Positions 17,094 to 25,379 of a DNA stretch of 64,000 nt are shown piece by piece. Within the stretch, counting starts at the first letter, position 1, and each line of letters starts with the position of its first letter. The translations under genes were made by a program, and so were the position numbers. Source of the stretch: CAVZZG01 sp963779685 (GTDB lineage Bacteria > Actinomycetota > Thermoleophilia > Gaiellales > F1-60-MAGs149); contig CAVZZG010000003.1 of the NCBI GenBank assembly GCA_963779685.1, forward strand, positions 1,054,001 to 1,118,000. The letters are read 5' to 3'. The notes under the pieces were generated by a model that was not told where the DNA came from, did not search any database, and was given only the letters and a program-made list of their open reading frames with translations.

Positions 17094-18485
17094 ATGCAGG
17101 ACGACGCACCTCTCGCAGCTGCCAGCCAGGCCTTCCTGAAGGCCGGCGTGGCGTCGTTCACGACGCCGGGCCACGGACGCCGGCCGGGGCTGGCCGACGC
17201 GCTGCTGTCGCTCGACATGCCGCTGTCCACGGGCGCGGACGACCTCCGCATGACGACCGACGTCCTCGGCCAGGCCCAGTCCCTGGCTGCCGAACTGTGG
17301 GGCGCGGAGCGCTGCTGGTTCCTGCTGAACGGCTCGACGCAGGGGAACCAGGCGATGGCGCTGGCCGCGGGCCGGCCGGGCGACCGGGTGCTCGTGTCGC
17401 GCACCGTCCACAAGTCGCTGTTCGCCGGGCTGGTGGTGGCCGGCCTCGATCCGGTGTACGTGCGGCCGCAGCTCGACGCCGTCACGGGGCTGCCGGGCAG
17501 GATGGACCCGGCCCGGATCCGCGAGGGGGTCGAGGCAGCGGACACCCGGGCCGTGTTCCTGACCGAGCCGTCCTACGTCGGGGCGTTCTCGGACGTTGCC
17601 GCCATCGCCGCCATCGCCCACGGGGCGGGCGCGGCGCTGCTGGTCGACGGCGCCTGGGGCGCGCACCTCGGCTTCCACCCCGGTCTGCCATCGCACGCGC
17701 TCGCCCAGGGTGCCGATGCGCTCGTCGTCTCGACCCACAAGACGCTGCCCGCATTCACGCAGAGCGCGCTGCTGCTGGCACGGGCGGGGTACCTCGACCT
17801 CGACCAGCTCGACCGCTCGTTCGGCCTGCTCGAGACGACCAGCCCCAGCTGCGCCATCCTCGCCTCGATCGACCGCGCCCGTCACCTGATGGCCGCCGAC
17901 GGGGAGCGGCTGCTGACGACGACGATCGCCCAGTCGGAGCGGATCCGGCGCGCGCTGGAGGCCGTCGAGGGGGTGCGCGTCGTCGTCGGTGACGACCCCA
18001 CCAAGCTCGTGGTCCTGCTCGCCGGCGCCGGCGCGGACGGCTTCGCGGTCGAGGCCGACTGCGAGGCGGCCGGCATACGGTTCGAGATGCTCGACCGCAA
18101 CCTCATCGTGCCCTTGCTGCACGTGGGGATCCATCCGGAATGGGTCGACCGCCTCTGCGAGACGCTCCCGGCGGCCATCGAGCGGCACCGCGGCACGCCG
18201 CGGCCGCCGGGCATCTCGATCGCGTTCCTGACCGAGCCGGAGACCGCCATGACGCCGCGCGAGGCGTTCTTCGCACCGCGCGAGACCGTGTCGTGGCGCC
18301 ACGCCGCCGGCCGCGTCTCGGCCGAGACCGTGACGCCCTACCCGCCGGGCATCCCGGCGCTGGCTCCGGGCGAGGTCATCTCCGCCGAGGTCGTGGACGC
18401 GCTCCGCGGCGAGGCGGCGCACGGGTCGCGCATCAGCTACTGCGCCGACCCGACGCTGGACACGCTGGTCGTCGTCAGCCGCTGA
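17094..18485 (+). CDS. Orn/Lys/Arg decarboxylase-family PLP enzyme
   Basis: 463 residues from ATG 17094. It has the N-terminal FTTPGHGRRPGL block, LNGSTQGNQAMALAAGRPGDRVLVSRTVHKS, a PLP Asp region (ALLVDGAWGAHLGFHP) and the Schiff-base Lys in VVSTHKTLPAFTQSALL. These are hallmarks of the fold-type-I basic amino-acid decarboxylases and their shorter SpeA/YaaO-like relatives that lack the N-terminal wing domain. The C-terminal domain (TPYPPGIPALAPGE) is also typical. Likely substrate is arginine, lysine or ornithine, giving a polyamine. It is divergent from tetR and shares the palindromic operator region; the last 11 bases overlap the convergent methyltransferase. Confidence 0.82.
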   Translation: MQDDAPLAAASQAFLKAGVASFTTPGHGRRPGLADALLSLDMPLSTGADDLRMTTDVLGQAQSLAAELWGAERCWFLLNGSTQGNQAMALAAGRPGDRVLVSRTVHKSLFAGLVVAGLDPVYVRPQLDAVTGLPGRMDPARIREGVEAADTRAVFLTEPSYVGAFSDVAAIAAIAHGAGAALLVDGAWGAHLGFHPGLPSHALAQGADALVVSTHKTLPAFTQSALLLARAGYLDLDQLDRSFGLLETTSPSCAILASIDRARHLMAADGERLLTTTIAQSERIRRALEAVEGVRVVVGDDPTKLVVLLAGAGADGFAVEADCEAAGIRFEMLDRNLIVPLLHVGIHPEWVDRLCETLPAAIERHRGTPRPPGISIAFLTEPETAMTPREAFFAPRETVSWRHAAGRVSAETVTPYPPGIPALAPGEVISAEVVDALRGEAAHGSRISYCADPTLDTLVVVSR

Positions 18486-19245
18486 CGGCGCGCGCCGACA
18501 CGACGTACACGAGGTTGCGCTCGACGAACGCCCCGGACGGCTGGATGTCGCGCAGCCGCGTGTCGAGCAGCTCGAGCAGGTCGTCCCGGCGGTCACCCGC
18601 GATCTGGCGGATGCGGTCGCGAGACGAGACGAATCCCACGTAGCTCTCGCGCGTGTACGCGACGGGCTGCTCGAAGACGGCCCGCTCGTAGCCCTCCCAG
18701 CCCGGCATGAGCAGCTCGGGCACGGTGCCGACGGTGTACGACGTGCGGATCGGCTTGCCGGTGAGCTTCACCAGCAGCTCGTCGACGAGGTAGGTGTAGC
18801 GCGTCTCCGGAGCCGGGTACTTCCACAGGTAGACGGCGGCGCCACCGGGACGCAGGACGCGGTGGATCTCGCGGCTCGCCGCCGGCTCGCGGAACCAGTG
18901 GGCGCTCTGCGCGCAGACGACGAGATCGAGCGAGGCGTCCGCCAGCGGCAGATCCTCGGCACGCCCCATCAGCAGCTGCGCCCGCGACCCCACGTGGCGC
19001 TCGGCGGTCTGCAGCATGGTCTCGTCCGGGTCGACGGCGATGACGTTGGCCCCGCGCTCGAGCAACGGCGTCGTCGAGATGCCGGTGCCGCACCCCAGGT
19101 CGAGCACGTCGGCACCTGGTTGAAGCCCGCAACGGCGGGCCAGGTGCTCGTAGACGAGCGCCGTGTAGCCAACCCGGAAGGCGTCGTAGGCCTCGGCGAC
19201 CTCGCCGAATCGCGGCTCGCCCGCCGGCATGAAACCGTACGGCAT
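18475..19245 (-). CDS. SAM-dependent methyltransferase
   Basis: 256 residues from ATG 19245. Motif I is VLDLGCGTGISTTPLLERGA, then VIAVDPDETMLQTA and the Methyltransf_11 landmarks LPLADASLDLVVCAQSAHWF and EIHRVLRPGGAAVYLW. The SAHWF block is frequent in small-molecule methyltransferases of the UbiE/Tam type. The C-terminal part (YTRESYVGFVSSRDRIRQI) probably forms the acceptor pocket. Acceptor unknown; it stands alone on the minus strand and converges on the decarboxylase gene. Confidence 0.8.
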   Translation of the reverse strand: MPYGFMPAGEPRFGEVAEAYDAFRVGYTALVYEHLARRCGLQPGADVLDLGCGTGISTTPLLERGANVIAVDPDETMLQTAERHVGSRAQLLMGRAEDLPLADASLDLVVCAQSAHWFREPAASREIHRVLRPGGAAVYLWKYPAPETRYTYLVDELLVKLTGKPIRTSYTVGTVPELLMPGWEGYERAVFEQPVAYTRESYVGFVSSRDRIRQIAGDRRDDLLELLDTRLRDIQPSGAFVERNLVYVVSARAVSG

Positions 19246-19290
19246 CGCCGCCAGCGTAGACCAATTCGCCGGTGACGGGCGCGGACGACG

Positions 19291-21159
19291 CTAGCGGCCG
19301 AGCCAGACGAACGACGCCTGGCCGATGATCCGGCCGTACACGGCCGCACTTCGCGGTCCGAAGCCCGGCCAGACGTACCAGACGTAGCGCTTGCCCGCGG
19401 TCAGCTTGCGGGGCGCGATGCGCAGCGTCAACCCCGTCGGCCAGGCCTGGCTGACGAGCTTCGCGCCCCGGTAGACCTGAACGTTGTAGTAGGTGGCGTC
19501 GCGCACCTTCTGCCAGCGCAGGGTGGCCACGCCCCGGAGTTCCGATCCGTCCATCGGCGTAAGCTTCCCGGCCTTGGGTACCGTCGCCTTGATGCTCGCC
19601 ACCCGGCTCTCGTTGCCCGCGCCGTCGACCGCGACCACGCCGTAGAAGACCGTCGTGCCGGGCGCCTGGTCGCGGGCGTACGTGATGAGGCCGCGGGCCG
19701 AGGCCAGCACCTTGCCGTCGTTGGCCCGGGTCGGGGCCGCGCCGGCGCGGCTCACGACCACGATGTGGTCGACGTCGATGTCGGCCGGCTTGCGCCAGGT
19801 GAGGATGATCTTCGTTCCCGCGCGCCGCATCCTCAGCGTGCGCACGTGGCCGGGCGCGATCGTGTCGGGCGTCGTGGCCGAGGCCTGTGCGAGCGCGGAG
19901 ACGTTGCCGGCGAGGTCGCGGGCGAAGACGGCGTAGGTGTAGGTGGTCTTCTGGGCGGCGGAGGTGTCGGTGCAGCCCTCGAAGGCCGGCGTGCAGACGG
20001 CGGTGCCGGCGGTTGGCGACGCGGGCGCCGTCGGGCCGACCGCGCGGCGGACGACGTAGGTGTCGAGGCCGCTGCCGCTGTCAGTGGGGGCCGTCCAGCC
20101 GAGGTCGACGCCGGTGCCGTCGCTGCGGACGGTGGCGGTGAACGCGGTCGGCGTCCCGGGCGCGACGGTGTCGAGGAGGATGTCGACCGTGTTCGAGTCG
20201 ATCGACTCGTTGACGCCGTCGAAGGCCCGTACGACGTAGCTGTAGTGACCATCGGCCGAGCCGTCCAGCGGCAGCGAATCGGCAAAGGTCGTCCCGGTGA
20301 CGGCGCCGACGCGGGTCCCGCCGCGATAGACGTGGTACCCGGCGATGTCGGTCGGCAGCGCCGCCGCCGGCCAGGTCAGTGCCGGAGCGCCGGCGGCGAC
20401 GGCCGCCTGCGCCGCGGCGACGGGGGCGGCCGGCGGGTCGGTGTCGATCAGCACCGCCGTGGCTCCGGGCGACTCGGCGCCGGCGTTCCCCAGCACGTCG
20501 GTGGCGTGCACCTGGATCGTCCACGTCGCCCTGGTGGCGGCGGGCGGCGACCACAGGTAGGTCCACTCGGTGCCGGTGCCGCCGTAGGCCGCCGTGCCGA
20601 GCAGGACCGGGCCGCTCCCGTCGTCGCCCCAGAACTCGACCGACTGGATGCCGGCGCCGTCGTCCGCGTTGGCGGTCAGCTGGACCGGGACGTCGGCTGC
20701 CCCGATGGCCACAGAGCTCGCCGGCGCGGTCGTCGTGCTCACGGGCGGGGTGTTGTCGACGGTGACGTCGACGGTGTCGGGCGTCAGGTCGCCGGGCGGG
20801 AGCGGGGTGACGCGGTACGTGTAGCAGCCGTCGGCGAGCGGCCCGGGATCGTCGTAGGTGAAGTCACCGGTTGCGAACACCGCGCCCGCGAGCGTGCCGA
20901 GGTCGCTCCAGGCGCCTGCGCCGCAGGCGGATCGCTCGACCTGGAAATCGCGCGGCGCGGACAGGTCGCCGTCGTGCCACGCCAGCGAGACCGTGCGGAC
21001 GTAGGGCGGGGTGGCGCCGAACCCGCCCCACGGCGCCGCGGCGCTCGCCACTGCCGGCACCGCCAGGAGCACGGCCAGCAACGCGGCCACGACGCCCCAG
21101 CGGGTCACGGTTGCGTCGCGCCGGTGCCGGCCGGCCGCGGAGGGTCGTCCCGTTCCCAC
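19291..21159 (-). CDS. Secreted fibronectin type III domain protein
   Basis: 622 residues from GTG 21159; GTG 21108 (VTRWGVVAALLAVLLAVP) is an equally good start and places the signal peptide at the very N-terminus. After the signal peptide the protein is a chain of about five beta-sandwich modules with FN3 features (VSLAWHDGDLSAPRDFQVERS, PALTWPAAALPTDIAGYHVY, VDLGWTAPTDSGSGLDTYVVRR, IILTWRKPADIDVDHIVVVSR, ATLRWQKVRDATYYNVQVY) and one Ig-like module with a VEFWGDDGSGPVLLGTA block. No catalytic domain is seen. It is probably a cell-surface or secreted binding protein. Confidence 0.78.
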   Translation of the reverse strand: MGTGRPSAAGRHRRDATVTRWGVVAALLAVLLAVPAVASAAAPWGGFGATPPYVRTVSLAWHDGDLSAPRDFQVERSACGAGAWSDLGTLAGAVFATGDFTYDDPGPLADGCYTYRVTPLPPGDLTPDTVDVTVDNTPPVSTTTAPASSVAIGAADVPVQLTANADDGAGIQSVEFWGDDGSGPVLLGTAAYGGTGTEWTYLWSPPAATRATWTIQVHATDVLGNAGAESPGATAVLIDTDPPAAPVAAAQAAVAAGAPALTWPAAALPTDIAGYHVYRGGTRVGAVTGTTFADSLPLDGSADGHYSYVVRAFDGVNESIDSNTVDILLDTVAPGTPTAFTATVRSDGTGVDLGWTAPTDSGSGLDTYVVRRAVGPTAPASPTAGTAVCTPAFEGCTDTSAAQKTTYTYAVFARDLAGNVSALAQASATTPDTIAPGHVRTLRMRRAGTKIILTWRKPADIDVDHIVVVSRAGAAPTRANDGKVLASARGLITYARDQAPGTTVFYGVVAVDGAGNESRVASIKATVPKAGKLTPMDGSELRGVATLRWQKVRDATYYNVQVYRGAKLVSQAWPTGLTLRIAPRKLTAGKRYVWYVWPGFGPRSAAVYGRIIGQASFVWLGR

Positions 21160-21254
21160 ACTCGCAGTATGCGTCGGAGACGGCCCGAATCCTGTTGCCA
21201 GCGCCCCAGCGCGACCCCGCGATCCTGCGCGATCCTGGGCGATCCTCCACGGTC

Positions 21255-21432
21255 GTGCGGAGTTCGCGGCACGGCACGCAACTCCGCACTCCGCGGACCG
21301 CGCGGCCCCGTGCGCAGTTCACGCGCCTTCCCTGACGGCACCGCCGCAGGTCATGCCGGCGCCAACCCCAGGCCTGTCACGGAAGACGCACGAATGCACG
21401 GGTGCGAAGTGGCGTGCCGTGCCGCGAAATCC
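21255..21432. repeat. Two diverged copies of one repeat unit in inverted orientation
   Basis: Within the 273-base gap between the FN3 gene and the Mur ligase gene, a unit starting TTCGCGGCACGGCACGC (21263-21279) recurs exactly as its reverse complement at 21412-21428. Similarity continues inward through TTC...CTTCC.TGAC in both copies (near 21314-21335 and 21377-21396); the first copy has about 20 extra bases. The first copy also holds its own hairpin: GTGCGGAGTT (21255-21264) and AACTCCGCAC (21280-21289) around a 15-base loop. The head of the gap (21215-21245) has three GCGATCCT direct repeats. It may be a bidirectional terminator or a member of a dispersed repeat family. Confidence 0.55.
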
Positions 21433-22593
21433 TCACCCGGCGCCCAGGCGGGCGAAGTCGGTGCGGTCGGCGAGGGTGAGGGGGAACATCGGGGCCAGGA
21501 GGATGGTGTCGCCTGGAGTGGCGAGGGTGCGGGCGAGCGCGAGGGCGTCGGCGAGCGTGGGAGTCTGCGGGGCGTCTGGCAGCAGGTCGGCGAGGCGCGC
21601 GGCGGCGGCGCCGAAGAGGACGGCGCGGCCGGCGGCTCGGCAGGCGGCGGCCAGGGCGTCCCGTTCCCCGGGCGAGCCGTGCACGCCGGGATCGTCCCCG
21701 CCGGCGAGGAGGATGGCGCCGGGGTAGCGGCGTAGCGCTGCCAGCGCCTTGGCGGGCGTCGCCGCCATGCCGTCGTCCACGATCGTCACGCCGTCGCCGG
21801 TGCCGAGGACACGCTGGCGATGCTCGAGTTCCGGCACGACGACCTCGTGCGGCTCCTGACCGAGCAGGATCGCCGCGCAGGCCGCGGCCGCTGCAGCCGC
21901 CCGCCAGGTCGGGGCGGCGGGTGCCGCGCCGACATCGCGCTCGCCGTCGATGCGGGCGACCAGACGGCCATCGCGCACGCCGACGCCCCCCTCCACCGGC
22001 CCGGCGACGCTGAACCACGCCCGCTGCGCGACCCCGACGCGATCGAACCGCCGCGAACCCGGATCATCCGCGTTCAGCACGGCCCAGCTGTCGCCGGCCT
22101 GGTGCTCCAGCAGGCGCTCCTTGGCAGCGGCGTACGCGCCCAGCGATCCGTGCAGCTCCACATGGTCGGGCCAGAAGCAGGTCACGACGGCGATCGCCGG
22201 AGCCACCTCCAGGTAGCACAGATGGGTGCTCGTCAGCTCGAGCACGAGCGGCGTTCCCGGCGCCCCGAACAGGCTCTCGTCCGGCCACGCGTTCCGGGCC
22301 CGGCCATCGGCGGCGATGGCGCACGTGGGCAGCAGGCCCGCGAGCGTCCAGGCGGTCGTGGTCTTGCCGGCCGTGCCGGTGATGCCGACGACCGGGACCC
22401 GGGCCTCGTCCACCACCAGCTGCGCGAGACACGTGACGGCGATGCCGCGATCACGGGCGGCGAGCACGACGGGTGCCGTCTCGGCCGTCCACTCGTCCAC
22501 CACCAGCGCGTCGGCCCGGTCGAGATCGTCGACCAGCTCGTGGCCGCGCGCGAGCCAGGGCCCGGCCGGGCCGGCGGCGACGTGGACGCGCAT
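21433..22593 (-). CDS. Mur ligase family protein (MurD-like)
   Basis: 386 residues from ATG 22593. ATP-binding loop VVGITGTAGKTTTAWTLAGLLP (GTAGKTTT P-loop), then the central-domain region LVLELTSTHLCYLEVAPAIAVVTCFWPDHVELHGS with the DHxExHG motif that ends the Mur active site, and a C-terminal Rossmann domain with DDGMAATPAKALAALRRYPG and ILLAGGDDPG. True MurD is about 450 residues with a UDP-binding N-terminal domain; here that domain is very short (about 65 residues), so this is a truncated-type Mur paralogue rather than housekeeping MurD. It lies three bases downstream of a homocysteine methyltransferase-like gene, so a link to cofactor or one-carbon metabolism is as likely as cell-wall work. 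Confidence 0.72.
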   Translation of the reverse strand: MRVHVAAGPAGPWLARGHELVDDLDRADALVVDEWTAETAPVVLAARDRGIAVTCLAQLVVDEARVPVVGITGTAGKTTTAWTLAGLLPTCAIAADGRARNAWPDESLFGAPGTPLVLELTSTHLCYLEVAPAIAVVTCFWPDHVELHGSLGAYAAAKERLLEHQAGDSWAVLNADDPGSRRFDRVGVAQRAWFSVAGPVEGGVGVRDGRLVARIDGERDVGAAPAAPTWRAAAAAAACAAILLGQEPHEVVVPELEHRQRVLGTGDGVTIVDDGMAATPAKALAALRRYPGAILLAGGDDPGVHGSPGERDALAAACRAAGRAVLFGAAAARLADLLPDAPQTPTLADALALARTLATPGDTILLAPMFPLTLADRTDFARLGAG

Positions 22594-22596
22594 CGC

Positions 22597-23478
22597 TCAG
22601 GCGGCGAGGGCGGCGCGCATGGCCGCGATGTGCGCGGGCGTCGAGCCGCAGCACCCGCCGATCAGGTTCACACCCAGCTCCCGCATCCGCAGGGCGTACC
22701 GGGCCATCACCTCGGGCGTGCCGTCGTACTCGAAGTGGTCGCCGACCGGCCGCGGCAGACCCGCGTTCGACTGGGCGATCAGGAACACCCCGGGCGGGCG
22801 CGCAGCCGCCATCTGGCTCATGATCTGCTCCATCTCATCGGGCCCGCGGCCGCAGTTGGCGCCGATCGCGCGCACGCCCATCTCGGCGATCCGCACCACG
22901 GCCTCCGCAGGTGACACGCCCATCATGGTGTGGAGGTTCGTGTCGAAGCTCATGGTCGCGGCGATCGGCATGCCCGGCGCAGCGGTCTTGCAGCCACGGA
23001 CGGCCGCCTCGACCTCGGCCAGATCGCTCATCGTCTCGATCAGCAGGAAGTCCGCACCGCCCGCCACCAACCCGCGCACCTGGGCGGCGAACAGCACCAC
23101 GGCATCGTCGGCCTCGAGCAGACCGAGGGGGAAGAGCAGCTCGCCGGTCGGGCCGATATCGCCGCCGACCAGCGCGTGGTCGCCGGCTGCCGCCCGGGCC
23201 ACCTCGGCTCCGGCCCGGGAGAGCTCTTCGACCTGGTCCGCGAGATCATGCAGCTCCAGGCGCGGCGCGGTGCCACCGAACGTGTTGGTGGTGACGAGCT
23301 CCGACCCCGAACGGACGTAGCCCTCGAGGATCGCGACGACGTCCGGCCCGCGCTCGACGTTCCACAGCTCGGGCGCCGCCCCGGCCTCGAGGCCGGAGTC
23401 CTGCAGCATCGTGCCCATCGCGCCATCGCCGAGAACGAACTCCTGCATGGCCAGCAACTCGTACAGGTCGCGCGTCAT
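22597..23478 (-). CDS. Homocysteine S-methyltransferase family protein (MetH N-domain / BHMT-like)
   Basis: 293 residues from ATG 23478. Starts with the barrel-opening FVLGDGAMGTMLQDSGLEAG and LVTTNTFGGTAPRLELH, and carries both zinc-site blocks: GANCGRGPDEME and LIGGCCGSTPAHIAAMR (Cys plus Cys-Cys). This is a stand-alone Zn-dependent barrel that transfers a methyl group to a thiol such as homocysteine, taking it from a methylated donor or partner protein. No corrinoid or folate domain is in the window. ATGA overlap with the 'virulence factor' domain gene upstream suggests the pair acts together. Confidence 0.82.
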   Translation of the reverse strand: MTRDLYELLAMQEFVLGDGAMGTMLQDSGLEAGAAPELWNVERGPDVVAILEGYVRSGSELVTTNTFGGTAPRLELHDLADQVEELSRAGAEVARAAAGDHALVGGDIGPTGELLFPLGLLEADDAVVLFAAQVRGLVAGGADFLLIETMSDLAEVEAAVRGCKTAAPGMPIAATMSFDTNLHTMMGVSPAEAVVRIAEMGVRAIGANCGRGPDEMEQIMSQMAAARPPGVFLIAQSNAGLPRPVGDHFEYDGTPEVMARYALRMRELGVNLIGGCCGSTPAHIAAMRAALAA

Positions 23479-23726
23479 CCCGCTGCCTCCAACTCGGCCG
23501 CGATCGCGGCGGCCACCCCGGCGGGGTCACCTTCGGCCTCGATCCACGGTCCCCTTCGCCATCCCTCCAGGTAGGCGTCGCTCGAGATGTCGCCAACCTG
23601 CATCGCGGCCTCGTCGATCGCCTCCTGGAACCTGGCCGGGAGCTCGACCTTCGCCACCAGCTCGCCGCTGCGGGCCGTGACGAGGCTCGGCAGCTCACGC
23701 CAGTAGGTGATCTGGTACTCGGCCAC
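23475..23726 (-). CDS. Small 'virulence factor' domain protein (PF13769-like)
   Basis: 83 residues from GTG 23726 (VAEYQITYWRELPSLVTARS). The pattern YWRELPSLVTAR...KVELPARFQEAIDEAAM...SDAYLEGWRRGPW is that of the short Virulence_fact domain, found beside methyltransferase and methylene-folate genes in many bacteria. The name is historical and the function unknown. First gene of the three-gene minus-strand operon 23726-21433; overlaps the homocysteine methyltransferase start by ATGA. Confidence 0.7.
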   Translation of the reverse strand: MAEYQITYWRELPSLVTARSGELVAKVELPARFQEAIDEAAMQVGDISSDAYLEGWRRGPWIEAEGDPAGVAAAIAAELEAAG

Positions 23727-23748
23727 GGGGCGGATAGTACCGACGGCG

Positions 23749-23777
23749 TTGACTCGGACCCGCGTTTGGTTCACGAT
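23749..23777 (+). promoter_or_regulatory. Possible sigma-70-type promoter for the amino-acid permease
   Basis: TTGACT at 23749-23754 with a 17-base spacer to CACGAT at 23772-23777, about 30 bases before the permease start. The -35 is good and the -10 weak (3 of 6). It lies between divergently transcribed genes. Confidence 0.35.
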
Positions 23778-23807
23778 GGCGCGGTCCACTCAGGGGAGGG
23801 TGCGCAC

Positions 23808-25361
23808 GTGTCGGCTGTCCAAGATCAATTCATCGATCACACCACATCGGCGGCTTTGGAGGAGAAGGCGAAGCTGCAGAAGCACTTCACGCGCTTCGAC
23901 ATCTACTTCTTCCTCATCTGCACCATCGTCGGCCTCGACACCCTCGGTCAGGTCGCGTCCTACGGCGCCCAGGGCTTCACCTGGCTCATCTTCCTGGCGA
24001 TCTTCTTCTTCATCCCGTACGCGCTGCTGACCGCCGAGCTCGGGGCGGCATTCACCGAGGAGGGCGGGGCGTACGTCTGGACGAGACTCGCCTTCGGACG
24101 CCTGGTGGCCGCAGTCAACGCCGTCTTCTACTGGTTCTCGAACCCGATCTGGATCGGCGCGTCGCTCGCGCTGCTGACCATCGCCGTCGTCCAGGACTAC
24201 CTCGTCTCGTTCTCCTACGGCGGCGTCGCCTGGTACATCATCGGCCTCATCTACATCTGGTTCTCGGTCTACTCCGCGATCCTCTCCTTCGGCATCGGCA
24301 AGTGGATCCCCACGCTCGGCGCCTGGTGCCGGATGCTGGTCCTCGGCCTCTTCTCGATCACGGCCCTGATCTACGCCATCAAACACGGTCTCAGCCTGCC
24401 GACGGGTCACGAGTTCTCCCCGAGCTACGCGATCTTCATCGGCCTGGTGCCGCTGCTGTTCTTCAACTACGTGGGATTCGAGCTTCCGAACGCCGCCGGC
24501 GACGAGATGAAGGACGCGCAGAAGGACGTTCCGGTCACGGTGCTCCGCGCGATGGTGACCGCGATCCTCATGTACGGTCTGCCGATCCTCGCGATCGTCT
24601 GCGTCCTGCCCAAGGACAAGATCACCGGCGTCTCGGGTCTGATGGACAGCGTCGCCCAGGTCTTCACCGTCTACGGTGGCGCAACGAGCTTCATGATCAA
24701 GGTCGCCGCGGTCGGTGCGATCCTGGCCTACGTCTCCAGCGCCTGCACCTGGTTGATGGGCTCCGACCGCAGCCAGGCTGTCGCCTGCTACGACGGTGCA
24801 GGCCCGCGCATTCTCGGCAACTTCTCGGCCAAGCTCGGCACGCCCGTGAACGTGAACTTCCTGTCCGGCGTGTTCTCGACGCTCGTCTTCATCGCCTCGA
24901 CGGAGATCAACCGCGGCACCGGCAGCGCCGCCGACACCTTCGCAGTGATGATCGGCGTGGTGCTCACCTTCACCACGCTGTCCTACATCGTGATCTTCCC
25001 GTGCCTGATCAAGCTCCGCTACTCGCACCCGGACGTCCACCGGCCCTACAGGATTCCGGGCGGCATGGTCGGGGTCTGGGTCTGCGGCGTGCTGACGACG
25101 TTCTGGGCGGTGTTCGCGTCGCTGGTCGCGGTCTTCCCGGGGTTCCTCGACAGCGGCTCCAAGAGCTTCGGCAGCATCTGGCTCAACGACGGAGATCTCC
25201 CGGAGAACGTGTCCAGGATGAAGTACGAGACGATCTCGGTCGTCGCCATCCTCATCACGACGGCCGTCGGGTTCCTCTTCTACTGGCTCGGCACGGCAAC
25301 CCGGTCGAAGATGGTTGACGTGCCCCTCGAGGGCAACGAAGACCTCGTCATGGGCGACTGA
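23808..25361 (+). CDS. APC-superfamily amino acid permease
   Basis: 517 residues from GTG 23808, chosen because GGGGAGGG lies 7-8 bases upstream. About 12-13 hydrophobic segments are visible; the first begins IYFFLICTIVGLDTLGQVASYG, the region between TM1 and TM2 keeps the LTAELGAAFTEEGGAYVW block, and the TM6 area has LLFFNYVGFELPNAAGDEMKDAQKDVP, all typical of the glutamate/GABA-type APC permeases. It imports or exchanges an amino acid or polyamine across the cytoplasmic membrane. Next to an adenosine-deaminase-family gene 18 bases downstream, so a nitrogen-compound uptake and deamination pair is likely. Substrate unknown. Confidence 0.85.
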   Translation: MSAVQDQFIDHTTSAALEEKAKLQKHFTRFDIYFFLICTIVGLDTLGQVASYGAQGFTWLIFLAIFFFIPYALLTAELGAAFTEEGGAYVWTRLAFGRLVAAVNAVFYWFSNPIWIGASLALLTIAVVQDYLVSFSYGGVAWYIIGLIYIWFSVYSAILSFGIGKWIPTLGAWCRMLVLGLFSITALIYAIKHGLSLPTGHEFSPSYAIFIGLVPLLFFNYVGFELPNAAGDEMKDAQKDVPVTVLRAMVTAILMYGLPILAIVCVLPKDKITGVSGLMDSVAQVFTVYGGATSFMIKVAAVGAILAYVSSACTWLMGSDRSQAVACYDGAGPRILGNFSAKLGTPVNVNFLSGVFSTLVFIASTEINRGTGSAADTFAVMIGVVLTFTTLSYIVIFPCLIKLRYSHPDVHRPYRIPGGMVGVWVCGVLTTFWAVFASLVAVFPGFLDSGSKSFGSIWLNDGDLPENVSRMKYETISVVAILITTAVGFLFYWLGTATRSKMVDVPLEGNEDLVMGD

Positions 25362-25379
25362 GCCCAACGGAGAGCTACC

